Source: Cannabis sativa
Lineage: Eukaryota; Streptophyta; Magnoliopsida; Rosales; Cannabaceae
Reading direction: 5' to 3'
DNA length: 64,000 bases
Assembly: GCF_029168945.1 (NCBI RefSeq)
Contig: NC_083602.1
Location: 49,165,442 to 49,229,441, forward strand
Shown here: piece after piece, positions 1 through 11,335 of the stretch
Layout: each line of letters opens with the position of its first letter
Position numbering within the stretch: the stretch's first letter is position 1
Position numbers and translations under genes: made by a program
Notes under the pieces: generated by a model
The model's database searches: none
Told to the model about the DNA's origin: nothing
What the model saw: only the letters and a program-made list of their open reading frames with translations

Positions 1-255
1 ATTAATAAGTTAGGGAATTTACTTGGTAAATTCGGTTCGACTTATTGGAAGCTCGGTTATATAGACACATAGTTTACATACTAGTTGAGACCATACTGCT
101 TGTAAGACTCAGTTAATTGATTTTGATTAATCAATTATAATTTTAAAGTTAGACTATGTCTACTTTATGAATTTTCACTAAGCAAGGGCAAAATTGTAAA
201 GAAAGAGATTCTAGGTTTATTTATTAATTAAGATATTTTATATGTCTAAATTAAT
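1..255 (+). repeat. Element A: truncated family-1 LTR (3' half)
   Basis: This stretch is closely similar to the LTR at 6575-8440 from about base 7502 onward. Both contain the run from 'attaataagttagggaattt' through the paired 'aatcaattat' segment. The LTR match stops near 230-255, where the sequence passes into leader-type DNA matching 13970 onward. The LTR end, the primer binding site and the first part of the leader are therefore missing. The 5' end lies outside the window. This is the 5' LTR remnant of a plus-strand copia-like element whose 3' LTR is at 6575-8440. Confidence 0.7.
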
Positions 256-757
256 AAATATTTTTCATTGCAATTGAATATTTTTCTAAATTTAATTAAG
301 ATATTTTATATGTCTAAATTTAAGTTGTTCATTGCAATTGAATATTTTTCTAAATATTTATTGGAAATTATTACTAAGATAGAAATAATTCATGTTATTT
401 TCATATCCATCTAAGTATAATTTATAAATATTAAATTAAAATTTATACTTAGAGTTTTTCATTCTAGATTTTAAATTTTAATTAAACAAATGTATATTTA
501 AAATAAATTGATTAAAATAAATAATAGAAGAAAATGCACTTTAAATAATGAGCTTTATTATTAGGACATTCGATCTCCATTGTTGGTTCTACATAGTTCT
601 TGTTTTAGTGAGTAATCCTCCCTAATGGAAGAACGTTCATTAGCAATTTAACGCCGTAGAATCTCAAAAGATAATATTATTTGTAAGTGTTTTATATAGT
701 ATTGATAACCCTAATGGCGACAACTGTATTTGACTTACAAAAGTATGAAACAATGGT
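227..757 (+). mobile_element. Element A: internal leader fragment with local duplication
   Basis: AT-rich non-coding DNA matching the leader of element B (about 13970-14405), including the segment around 'gatctccattgttggt'. A unit of about 65 bp is duplicated in tandem at about 227-291 and 294-355; both copies contain 'attgcaattgaatatttttc'. The stretch ends at the solo-LTR insertion. Sequence on the two sides of that insertion joins to give the arrangement seen uninterrupted at 14395-14420. Confidence 0.65.
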
Positions 758-2693
758 GGAAGTGTTGAGTTTTATGCCCTAAATAAAACCCATTACAATC
801 TGATTAGTTATCAATTTAGAATTTTGAAGTGATTTATGATTACATGTATGTTACATGTTTATGGTTTAATATATATACTTGATATATGCACAAAATCAGT
901 TAAATCCAGAACATATAGTTATTCACAATTACAGTATTGTCAATACAGTGGAATGTGATTGTGATTATATGATTCAAAAGATTTGGTCCCTGTTCATCAG
1001 TGTTTTGGATTTATACTGATGTGATAATCAGCGATGAAGTATACTTACACTTGGAGTAAGTGTTATGTTCTTTCCAGAACATTGGCAAAGTATACTAGTT
1101 TCGAATGTATGGAGTATACATTGGACTGGACCGATATTGAACTTGGTCAAAGATATTGTAAACTTACCGTTGTATCTTTCCAAGTCAATGTCAGAAGTTG
1201 ATCTTAGATTAAGAGAATCTAAATCCTGATATGCTTAGGCTCAATCTCAGGAGTGCTATTCATGTTCTTTGATTTATTAGTTAAGCCTACCTTTTAGGTC
1301 AGATGATACGTATATTTTGGGAACATGATAGCATATCTGAGTGGGAGTGCTGAACATAAATATGGAAATCTATAGCTTCTACTGGTGTATAGAAGTAAAG
1401 TGATGATTCCCTTTGAGCTTAGTTAAGTAGAAGTAAATGGATGAGCTCTTGTTTCAGTGACTATATATTAGATCACTAAAACATCATTTACAGGTAACTA
1501 AGTGTTCAAAGGGGCAAAATACATTGAGGGGTGTAAACGGTAAATTGGTCCCATCTCGATGTAAATCATCTATATAGAGGATCTCTAAATCACATTAAGA
1601 TTATAACAATGGTTAAATGAGATAGCATATTGATATCGTGAAACATATAATATGCTCTATATAAGTCTGAGAGTGCAATTCCAAGTTCTAAGAGTGGATT
1701 CAACAAGGAATTAATAAGTTAGGGATTTACTTGGTAAATCGGTTCAACTTATTGGAAGCTCAGCATATAGATCCATGGTCCCCATTCTAGTTGAGACTAT
1801 ACTGTTTGTAAGACTCTATAATTGATTTATGATTAATCAATTATAATTCTAAAAGTTAGACTATGTCTAATTTGTGAATTCTCACAGTTTAAGGATGAAA
1901 TTGTAAATTGAAGGGTTTCTAGGTTTAATTATTAATTAAGAGACTTTGCATGTCTAATTAATAATTATTTTAAATGGCAACATTATTTAATACTCTATTT
2001 TAGTTATTAAATAATTAGTTTTGGCATTTAAAAGATTAGAATTGGAAAAATGGTATTTTTGGAGAAATAGAAATAAAAATTGAGGAAACTGCAAAATTCC
2101 AGTGAGGCCCATACACACCATGGCCGACCACCCTTTGCTTGTTTCCCAATTATTATTTTTAATTTAAATTGTCATGTAATTGCTAATCAAAGCCTAGCCT
2201 AAATAGGAAAGTGGTGGATCACACTAAATAAGGCAGTTATTCAATTACATAGTAAAAGAGGAAACTGTTTATTTGGAAAGTTGTGCTCTTCCCTTTTCCT
2301 ATTTATAGCCGCCCCCTCTCTCTACTCTTGGCATGCTTTTGCATCGGCTTGTGTGTGCAATCACTATACACGAAATCAAGAGAGAAAAATAAGAGAGAAT
2401 TTCGAAAATCCTAGTGAGAGAGAAGTGCCCACACACATCACTCAGTACCTCATCATAGTTTGGAAGACTGTGAAGGATCACATCCAACTAAAGAATTTTT
2501 GGGCTCAGAACTTGATTATACTCTGCTACAGACAGGAATCAAGGGTTAGAGATCTGAGTGGAAGGAGACACTTAATTCCGATGCCATCACTGTAAGTTAT
2601 TCTTAACTTTTATGTGTTTAGTTCATCGTTTTAGAAGTTCAATATTAGGTTGTTAAATCAACATACTTGTGAGTAGATCTAAGTTCCTGGTAA

Positions 2694-2698
2694 AATAT
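2694..2698. repeat. Cassandra target-site duplication, left (AATAT)
   Basis: AATAT just before the TRIM matches AATAT at 3639-3643 just after it. Removing the element and one copy leaves a normal family-1 LTR end. Confidence 0.85.
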
Positions 2699-3132
2699 TG
2701 TGACAGTCAGTAGTCCCGTGATCCGTAAGGGGAAACACCGGGTAAGCTGTGCAATCCCACACCGCCTGGAAAAGGTCAAGTGGGATGATTCTGAGACTGT
2801 GTAGGTATGAGACTACACAGTTGAAGAGAGCTTAAAAGGATTGATTGGTACTACCTATGTCAACAAGGTGCATCTTGTTTTTCGGTAGCCCATCTCGAAA
2901 GAACTCCACAGTTAAGCGTGCTTGGCCTGGAGTAATTTCAAGGATGGGTGACCTCCTGGGAAGTTTTCCCAGGATGCGTGTGAGTGAGGACAAAGCACGC
3001 TGAAAACACTCGTGTTGGTCTGTAGGGTCAGTCATCAGTCCATGATGCAGCCAGAGTGACATACTCGTGTATAAGAGCCATTATTTCCGTGGGTGTAAGG
3101 ACCCAATGGAGGCTTGAAGCGGGGATGTTACA
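2699..3132 (+). repeat. Cassandra left LTR
   Basis: Begins TGTGACAG and ends GTTACA (TG...CA), followed after 2 bp by the primer binding site. It is the same length as the right LTR. A 76-codon minus-strand reading frame inside it recurs in the other LTR and is a by-product of the repeat, not a gene. Confidence 0.93.
2849..2980 (+). other. 5S rRNA-like domain in Cassandra left LTR
   Basis: The segment follows the plant 5S rRNA gene. Box A is conserved (GTTAAGCGTGCTTGG, 2911-2925) and box C is conserved (AGGATGGGTGACCTCCTGGG, 2941-2960). The intermediate element is degenerate and the 5' part has extra bases. These are internal RNA polymerase III promoter elements, and in Cassandra they are thought to support transcription of the element. 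This is not a 5S gene: the ends and the middle do not match. Confidence 0.85.
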
Positions 3133-3134
3133 AA

Positions 3135-3147
3135 TGGTATCAGAGCC
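3135..3147 (+). other. Cassandra primer binding site (iMet tRNA)
   Basis: TGGTATCAGAGCC, complementary to the 3' end of plant initiator methionine tRNA, two bases after the left LTR. Confidence 0.9.
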
Positions 3148-3204
3148 TTGACCCAGCCGGAAGTGTGGTCGACGAGGACGTCGGACCCCGTAAGGGGGGG
3201 TGAT

Positions 3205-3638
3205 TGTGACAGTCAGTAGTCCCGTGATCCGTAAGGGGAAACACCGGGTAAGCTGTGCAATCCCACACCGCCTGGGGAAGGTCAAGTGGGATGATTCTGA
3301 GACTGTGTAGGTATGAGACTACACAGTTGAAGAGAGCTTAAAAGGATTGATTGGTACTACCTATGTCAACAAGGTGCATCTTGTTTTTCGGTAGCCCATC
3401 TCGAAAGAACTCCACAGTTAAGCGTGCTTGGCCTGGAGTAATTTCAAGGATGGGTGACCTCCTGGGAAGTTTTCCCAGGATGCGTGTGAGTGAGGACAAA
3501 GCACGCTGAAAACACTCGTGTTGGTCTGTAGGGTCAGTCATCAGTCCATGATGCAGCCAGAGTGACATACTCGTGTATAAGAGCCATTATTTCCGTGGGT
3601 GTAAGGACCCAATGGAGGCTTGAAGCGGGGATGTTACA
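3205..3638 (+). repeat. Cassandra right LTR with second 5S-like domain
   Basis: Copy of the left LTR displaced by 506 bp, including the box A and box C equivalents near 3417-3431 and 3447-3466. It ends GTTACA and is followed by the duplicated target AATAT. Confidence 0.93.
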
Positions 3639-3653
3639 AATATATTTCCAACA

Positions 3654-6574
3654 GGAAGCTCATAAGATAGAACAACCTTCACTCTCGCCTAAACAGGACA
3701 ACGCTGGATTCCAATCTTGATCGAATAAAAGGCTGCTAGAATGTTTATCATTTTAGATGAGCTGACAACTCTATTTAATGGATGGTATCACTGACTCTCG
3801 CCTAAACGGGACACTGATATCAGTTTGTTGAAGACCTTGGAAATTATTTAGGATTGTATGTTTTAGTATTTTTACTTATCATTCCTACTTGCTATATGTT
3901 TAATAATTTCTGAATTGTGTATGAATTTATATTGAACCATGTTATTTTCTGTTATTAAATTGTAGTTTAATTTCGAATCTTCATTGTTGGTCTAACTTGG
4001 TTTGTTGTTCTAATTGGACAAATCCCTAATTGATTGTCAACATTAGACAAACATAATAGTGTTAGATCTCGAAAGATAAATATTGTAAATGCAACATCTA
4101 CCTGTTCATCAAATGATGACACCTTAGACTAGTATTTACAATATGAAACAAGAAGATTATATAAATAAGATTACTTTGACTCTCGCTAATCGAAGCATCG
4201 TTGGATTCTTATTTAAAAACAAAATTATCCTAATTCCTCTTAGCTTATTCATTTTGAATTAGCTCAATAACATATCATTGGATGAATGGTCTATAAATCA
4301 CTTCATGTAATTCTATATTTTCTCTTAAGAAATTAAATGACGCATATGATTATATTCTCGAAATTCTATCCCAAAATGATATAAATCCTCAATCTTAGAA
4401 ATCTCCTACTTGTATGGGCAAATCAGACTTAGAGTTAAATTAGTATTGGTGGTCCAAGAAAGAATCACTCATTATACAGTTACACTTTCACAGGTGTTTA
4501 ATAACTATTTTCTATCAATGGATTCAAACTGTATGTTAGTAAGGAATATGTGTTTAGTATTATGTGACCAGAATCTACTTGTACTATTCTAAGAACTCTT
4601 TGATGTAACTAAAACTGAGTCATCAAAAGACTACAACCACATTTTTTTAAATCTATGGCATTTGTATCTTGTTCATAGTGGTTTTGACAAGATCATTCTC
4701 TGCAAAGATTTAATATGCCTATATCCACTGAAAGTAAGTTTATCTCATTTGCAGATGGATGTACATTCACGGGTGGATATGAGTTTTTCGTTATATTCTT
4801 AAGACGATCACGCTAGATTTCACCTTAAACAAAGAAATTTGAAATGTTTGAAAAATTTCATGAATTTCTAGCAATGGTGAAAACCATTAAGGTAAGTGGT
4901 TAAAGATCTTGCGAACTGATAGGGGTTGAGAAATAGTTAGTTGATATGAAATTTAAAGATCATTGAGTTGATTTTTGAATTATATCAAAACTTACCTCCC
5001 TAGAAATTCGAGTTGCATATTGATGATTAGTTACTAGTCGTTGCCTAAATCCTTCTATGATAATACAATTTCAGAATGTTGCAATGGTTGTATACTTAAT
5101 ATAAATCATTACTATATTCATGGATGACCTAATCGAAATCTTAAGAAAATCTAGAACTGTTAACCATGATTTGCATATTTGTTAGCTATTCTAAGTGATT
5201 AGGCGTGGAACATCCCATAGTCAATAGATAAGAAAGTGTTTGTTTAAACAAATGCTACTTTCTAAGAAAATGACTAAGTCTGAAAAACAAAGTAGCAAAT
5301 AAAGGAGATATTTTTTTTGATTCCATAAATGTTCTATCATCTTATTCTACATATGATGATCCCACTGCCTCTGTTGTCTTGACACAACCGAAGAGGTCAA
5401 TACCATTTACTTTTCTTAAACATAATTCACGGTACCTTGTATTAGTGGGAGGGTTTCTAGGAACTCACCTTCTTATGACTTGGAAGACACTAGTGATTAA
5501 AATCCATTGTGAGTTTAAACAAATAATGGATTGTCAAGATAAGAAACTAAGAAGAAAAGCCAAGAGAACTATGGTTTGATCCATTCACATGGAGTAACCT
5601 AAAGTTTTCTATTACAAGGACATAAAAGGAAATTTTCGTTAATAAGTCTATTCAATGGACTTAACAAAACTTTCTGTTCATAGTATTATAGGTTTGAGTT
5701 TATCTAAACCTATGGCTTGTGGTACACCAGGTAATTACTTACTCTAATGCAAGCAACTTACTTTAGTAAGGTGATGAAGCATTTTATTTTCTAATGGCAA
5801 TCTATAGAAGCTTCTCGACTTCTAGACATAGATTTTATTTATCTAAGGAAAAGTCTTTACTATTCCAGAAAAGATAAAGCCATGAAAGAATTTCTTAAAT
5901 CAACAGTGAGTGGTCTCAGGTATGCTTTAGTATGCCTTAGACCAGACACCTGCTGTTTAGTGGGAGTAATGAGTAGGTATCACATTAATCCAGGAGAGGA
6001 ACATTGGAAGACAATCAAGTAAATCTTAAGATTAAGAAGAGGAACTATATGTTAGTCGATAAGGGTGTGTTTAAAACTCTTAGACTACACCACATCAGAT
6101 TTCGAGACTTGCCTTTGTGCTAGAAATTCTGCTGATAAGATGGTGATTACTCTGGGGGTGGAGTAGTGATTTTGGAGAAGTGTAAAAACCTATCTGAAGT
6201 CTCTAGGTCTACCAGAGAAAGACTGAATGTTAAAGTTGCAGGAAAGGTACTTATTCAGTCTAAAGAAAGTTCTATGCATTTGTGGCACCGTTCTAACTTA
6301 TCTTAACTACTAGTGTTATTTCCTGATAAACCAAAAAGTAGTTGCCAAAAGTATAGAATCCAGTATCCCAAGAGAGTAGACATATACAGAGGAATTTCAC
6401 AATATCAAGGATTTTGTAATTAAGGAAGAGTAATGGTGGAGAAAAGGTTGTGTTGAATTCAACCTGTCAGATCCTATTATGAGGAGTATACTACTACTAC
6501 ACTTTATTTGTATATCAAGGTGTTGAGATTATTTGAAATGCACATTTTGTTTTATATTAGTGCAAGTGGGAGTT
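3654..6574 (+). mobile_element. Element A internal region (3' part) with dead pol
   Basis: Continuation of element A after the nested solo LTR. It is AT-rich and carries the recurring motif CTCTCGCCTAAACGGGACA (3682-3700 with one change, and 3795-3813). From about 4600 to 6450 traces of Ty1/copia pol are readable across many stops and frame changes. They are a GAG-pre-integrase-like stretch (L-W-H-L near 4655), an integrase-like D-R-G-x-E stretch (about 4915-4940), and an RNase H-like stretch (R-P-D, then S-R-Y, N-P-G and H-W, about 5925-6025). The polypurine tract AAGTGGGAGTT directly precedes the 3' LTR. Nothing here can encode a working protein. Confidence 0.75.
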
Positions 6575-8440
6575 TGTTGGGTTTTGTGCCCTAAATAAAA
6601 CCTATTTCAATATAATCAGATTTACTTATTAATAAAGATCAGAAATAATATTTTTATGTTGCATGGTTCACATGATTTATTTCATGATTATGTGCATATA
6701 ATGTATGAATTCTATTTAAGTCCAGAACATATGAATTTGTTAATGATTATAGTGTTGTCAGCACAGTGGAATATAATCTTAATTATATGTTCGAAAGTTT
6801 ATTCCCTGATTTGTCAGTTCACTGGATTTAGACTGGCATGATATAATCAGCGATAGGTATTCTTACACCTTGGATAAGTGTTATGTCCTTTCCAGGGCAT
6901 TGGCAAAGTTTGCCAGTATCGGATGTATGGAGTATACATCGGAAGGGACCGATATTGAACTTTGATTAGATTTGTTAAAATTTATCGTAATATCTATTCA
7001 ATTCAATATCACCTTGTTGATCCTAGATCAAATGATCTTAATCCTGATATGATTAGGTTCGATCTCAAGAGTATTATACATTTTCTTTGATTTGTTAGTT
7101 AAGCCTACTTTTGGGTCAGGGTGATACGTACATTTTGGGAACATGATAGTATAATTGAGTGGGAGCGCTAACATAAATATGGAGTCTATAACTTCTATAG
7201 GAATTTGGAAGTTAAATGATGATATCCTTCGAGCTTGGCTAAACAGAGATAAATGGTTGAGATCTCATTTCACTTCGCTGAAATATCATTTATACAGAGC
7301 TATGTGTTTTAAGGATAAAATACATTGATGGTGTAACGGTAATTTAGTTCCTATTCAATGTAGATCATCTATTAGAGGGTCATTGATCAAATTAGGATTA
7401 TAACAATGGATAATTAATATTGTATCTATATCGTGGAACATATAGAGCGTTCTATATGACTGAGAGTGCAATTCCAAGTTCTAAGTGTGGATTCAATAAG
7501 GAATTAATAAGTTAGGGAATTTACTTGGTAAATTCGGTTCGACTTATTGGAAGCTCGGTTATATAGGCCCATGGTCCCCATACTAGTTGAGACCATACTG
7601 CTTGTAAGACTCAGTTAATTGATTTTAATTAATCAATTATAATTCTAAAGTTAGACTATGTCTAGTTTATGAATTTTCACTAAGCAAGGGCGAAATTGTA
7701 AAGAAAAGAGATTCTAGGTTTTATTTGTTAATTAAGAGACTTTATATGTCTAATTAATAATTATATTAAATGACAATATTATTTAATAATTAATTTTTAG
7801 TTATTAAATAATTGGAATTGGCATTTAAATGGTTAAATTGGAAAATTGGCATTTTTGAGAAAATGGGATTGAGAAATGACAAAATGGCAAAATTGCAAAG
7901 TGAGGCCCATTATCCACTAATATGGCCGGCCACTTTGTATAGGGTTTACCATTTATATTTTTCATTATTTTAATGCCATACAATTCTAACCTAAACCTAG
8001 ATGGCATTCTATAAAAAGAAAGTGATGGCTTCAGGAAACTATGCACAAGCATCTCATTCCTTTCAGAGAAAACTTTCTAGCCACCACTTCCCTTGTTTTT
8101 TCCTCTTCAATTTCGAACCCTAGTGATAGAGTAGTGCCCACACACATCAACTGGTATCTCAATCATAGTGTGGAAGATTGTGAAGAATCCAATCAAGAAG
8201 GAGAATCAACATCAAAAGAAGGAGAGAAAGAGATCCAAGTTCAGATGTTGATTATGTTCTGCTACATAAAGGAATCAAGGGCTAGAGATCTGAACGGAAG
8301 GAGTCATTATATTCCGTTGCACCCAATGTAAGGTTTTCTTGAACCCTTATGTGTTTATTTCATTGTTTTAGAATTCATATTAGGATGTTAATGAAACATA
8401 CATGGTAGTAAATCTAGATCCTGGTAAAATATTTCCAACA
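6575..8440 (+). repeat. Element A 3' LTR (family 1)
   Basis: Starts TGTTGGGTTTTG right after a polypurine tract and ends GGTAAAATATTTCCAACA; 1866 bp. It is similar along its length to the LTRs at 17401-19284, 22995-24855 and 30929-32787. The copies share fixed landmarks such as 'ggaagctcggttatata' and 'attccgttgcacccaatgta'. No coding capacity. Confidence 0.88.
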
Positions 8441-8838
8441 CAACTTACATGATTTGTAGATCTAGAATCAAGAATCCAGATGGATTTATCATTCTCTTAA
8501 ACACATGATTCAAAAACTAAAGCATCACTGCTTAATTGTTTTTGAATTGTTGTTATTGCTGGTTCAATCTGTTGTGAAGTATAATCTGAAGAAGTGGAAT
8601 CATTTTCTCTAATCTTCTCAACTGAGCTTGAAGCAGTAGGATTGTTGGAGTTATGAACTCTTTGCTCTTCAGATTGAACAATTCATGGCTTAGCTGCTTT
8701 GTGGAATTTCATGTTCATCATGAGCAAGTGTGAAGTATTACTCTGACCAGGAGTCTTATTCACACTTTCAAGTTCATTCCTAAAGGCAAATTCTAGATGA
8801 GTGTTGGGATGTAGGTTGTACATTTGGCACTACAAATA
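8441..8838 (-). pseudogene. Ty1/copia gag-pol fragment including protease motif (decayed)
   Basis: On the minus strand near 8455-8490 the translation reads W-I-L-D-S-R-S-T-N-H-V, the Ty1/copia protease active-site block. The usual D-S-G is altered to D-S-R, so the key glycine is lost. Upstream sequence is low complexity with stops, as in the stretch between the zinc knuckle and the protease. It abuts the LTR of element A directly. The source element is not determined. Confidence 0.5.
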
Positions 8839-9270
8839 TCAATAAACAGAAGTAAGCTTTTGGTTCAATAAATTCATACACAAGTTCAGAAAATAACAAG
8901 TAATCAGATATATTTGCAAAAATACTAAAAATCTAACATATTTTTATTTTCTAAGGTTTCCAACATAATGAAATACAGTGTCCCGGTAGGTGAGAGTCAA
9001 AGATAACATTAGTTGAATTGAGTAGTCAGCTCATCTAAAATGTATACCATTTTAACAACCTTTTATTCGATCAAAATGAGAATCCAACATTGTCCCGGTA
9101 GGTGAGAGTCAAGGTTATTCTCATTTTATGAGCTTCCACCATTGTTTCATGTTTTATAAGTTTATCTCTAAGTAGTCACCGTAGGGGAGAGTCTAACAGA
9201 GACAAAAACTTACAAAACACTTACGGTGTTAAATATTTTCAACGAATAATCATTCATAAGGAGAAACACT
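8839..9270 (-). mobile_element. Family-1 internal fragment, minus orientation
   Basis: This stretch resembles 22840-22990 plus 32793-33060 (element D) in the same order and orientation. It includes two reversed copies of the CTCTCGCC...GGGACA motif (about 8981-9000 and 9091-9110) and the segment 'gtcaccgtaggggagagtct'. It ends where the sequence switches to plus-strand LTR at about 9270. It is a rearranged piece of a family-1 element. Confidence 0.65.
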
Positions 9271-10934
9271 TCCTAGATTTATCAGACATAGGGTTTTACT
9301 GATATGATAATCTACAGCAGAGTTTACTTGCATTTGGAGAAATGCTATGTTCTTTCCAGAGCATTGGTTAAAGTAAAGCTCAGGTTGGATGCATGGAGTA
9401 TGCATCGGAAGGGACCGATATTGAACTTTGACTTAGATTTATTAAACTTACCGTAATATCTATTCAAGTCAATATCGCCTAGTTGATCCTAGATCAAATG
9501 ATCTTAATCCTGTTATGATTAGGCTCGATCTCAAGAGGCTATTCGTGTTCTTTGATTTGTTAGTTAAGCCTACTTTTAGGTCAGGGTGATACGTACATTT
9601 TGGGAACACGGTAGTGCAATTAAGTGGGAGCGCTATCATAAACATGGAATCTATAGCTTCTATCTGGCGAATAGTAAGTAAAGGATGATCTCCTTCGAGC
9701 TTGATCAAACGAAAATAAATGGTGGAGATCTCATTTCACATAAGCTGAAATATCATTTATACGGGGTTAAGTGTTTTAAGGATTAAATACATTGTAGGGT
9801 GTAACGGTAATCTAATCCCTTTACAGTGTAGATCATTCATATAGAGGATCATTGATCTAATTAGGATTATAACAATGGATAACTAATGATGTGTCTATAT
9901 GGTGGAACATATAGAGCATTCTATATACTAAGAGTGCAATTCTAAGTTCTATGCGTGGATCCAACGAAGAATTAATAAGTTAGTGAATTTTAGTAATAAA
10001 TTCTTGATCTACTTATTGGAAGCTCGGTTATATAGACCCATGGTCCCCGCACTAGTTGAGATAATATTGCTTGTAAGACTCATATAATTGGTTTTGATTA
10101 ATCAATTATAATTCTCAAATTAGACTATGTCTATTTGTGAATTTTTCACTAAGTAAGGGCGAAATTGTAAAGAAAGAGTTTTAGGGGCGTATTTGTTAAT
10201 TATGATACTTTGTATGGTTCAATTGATAAATATGATAAATGACAATATTATTTAATAATTATTTATATTTATTAAATAGTTAGAATTGGCATTTAAATGG
10301 TTGAATTTGAAAAATTAGCGTTTTTGAGAAAATCAGATGCAGAAAAGATAAAACTGCGAAATTGCAAAAAGTGAGGCCCAAATCCACTTGTATAGGGCGG
10401 GCCACTTTTGTAGGGAATTTAAACTGATATTTTCATTATTTTAATGCCAAATAATTCAAACCTAACCGTAGCGGAATGCTATAAATAGATAGTGAAGGCT
10501 TCAGGAAAATTACACTTCTAATTCAGAAAAAAACTGAGCCTCTCTCTCTCTCCCTATCTTTGGGCGACCTCTTCTCCTCTTTCTTCTTCATTGAATTTCG
10601 AAATTCTTAGTGTTAGAGTAGTGCCCACACAGAACAAGTGATACTTCAATCATAGTGAGGAAGATCGTGAAGAAAGACTTTCAGCAAGAAGGAGTTTCAG
10701 CACTAAAGAATCAGAGAAAGAGATCCAGGTTCAGATATTGATAATGCTCTGCTACAGAAAGGAATCAAGGGATAGATATCTGAACGCAAAGAGTCATTAT
10801 ATTCCGCTGCACCCAATGTAAGGTTTCCTAAACTTTATATGTGTTTATTTCATCGTTTTAGAAAGTTCATATTTAGGGTGTTAATCAACATACTTGTGAG
10901 TAGATCTAAGATCCTGGTAAAATAATTTCCAACA
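9270..10934 (+). repeat. Element B 5' LTR, truncated at its start
   Basis: Matches 17630-19284 from 'ttcctagatttatcagaca' to the LTR end TTTCCAACA. The first 230 bp or so of the LTR are missing, replaced by minus-orientation internal sequence. A primer-binding-like site follows at 10937, so this is the 5' LTR of element B. A CT-rich run lies near 10530-10550. Confidence 0.8.
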
Positions 10935-10936
10935 AC

Positions 10937-10949
10937 TGGCCTTAGAGCC
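10937..10949 (+). other. Element B primer binding site (diverged iMet type)
   Basis: TGGCCTTAGAGCC three bases after the LTR end resembles the initiator-Met site TGGTATCAGAGCC, keeping TGG...AGAGCC. The same altered site recurs in element D (45731-45743, minus). Element C has TGGCACTAGAGCC (30914-30926, minus). Confidence 0.65.
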
Positions 10950-11204
10950 ATGGTAATTGATTTGCTTGCAAGAAATTTGGACTTTAAAACGATTGTTTGA
11001 TCTTTTGGATGGTATCATGTTGTATTGAGAGGTATTTGATGATTGATTGATGTTTGTGAATTTTCGTGAAACATAATTAAATATCTGTTTCTGGAATTAT
11101 TTTTATTGGATAGTATGGAAAAAATTAAGTAATTTACTTCTTTACAGAACCCAATTTCGATTTAATTTGAATTAGTTATGATTTTTTGAAGTTTTGAAAA
11201 AATC

Positions 11205-11335
11205 GAGGTTGAGCAACAGGGCACGTGCGTGCGCGGAGAGGCTGCTAGCAGCCCCCTGCGCCGAGGTTACATGCCCATGCAGCCCCTTGCGCGCCCATGG
11301 ACAGTATGCTTGGCATACTGTCCATACAGCTCGCA
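11205..11335 (+). other. GC-rich structured island in family-1 leader (element B)
   Basis: A short GC-rich block inside AT-rich leader. It contains the perfect palindrome GGCTGCTAGCAGCC (11240-11253) and a 13-bp stem with a 3-nt loop TTG (11297-11325). Reading frames cross it on both strands but show no known domain. An island in the equivalent place in element D carries the same two structures in the same order with a different stem sequence. Confidence 0.6.

Larger units (their letters stand above)
2699..3638 (+). mobile_element. Cassandra TRIM (terminal-repeat retrotransposon in miniature)
   Basis: Two direct repeats of 434 bp (2699-3132 and 3205-3638) flank only 72 bp of internal DNA. 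The internal part has a primer binding site for initiator Met tRNA (TGGTATCAGAGCC, 3135-3147) just after the left LTR and a polypurine tract (about 3191-3200) just before the right LTR. There is no coding capacity. Each LTR contains a 5S rRNA-like domain, which is the hallmark of the Cassandra family. The LTRs differ at only about two bases that I could find (near 2766-2780 versus 3272-3286), so the insertion looks recent. Cassandra has no proteins and must be mobilised by other elements. Confidence 0.95.
763..3653 (+). mobile_element. Family-1 solo LTR nested in element A, itself carrying a Cassandra TRIM
   Basis: The LTR begins TGTTGAG at 763 and ends TTTCCAACA at 3653. It is flanked by a 5-bp target-site duplication GGAAG (758-762 and 3654-3658). 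The empty site is visible in element B near 14400. Without the Cassandra insertion and its duplicated 5 bp the LTR is about 1.95 kb, close to the 1.86-1.88 kb of other family-1 LTRs. Only one LTR lies between the duplications, so this is a solo LTR left by LTR-LTR recombination. Confidence 0.85.

Noticed and set aside
2849..2980. Possible genuine 5S rRNA gene
   Set aside because: Box A and box C match but the 5' end, intermediate element and terminator do not, and the segment sits inside a TRIM LTR.
2832..3062. 76-codon minus-strand frame present twice (also 3338-3568)
   Set aside because: It lies across the Cassandra LTR including the 5S-like domain; the identical copy comes from the LTR duplication, not from selection on a protein.
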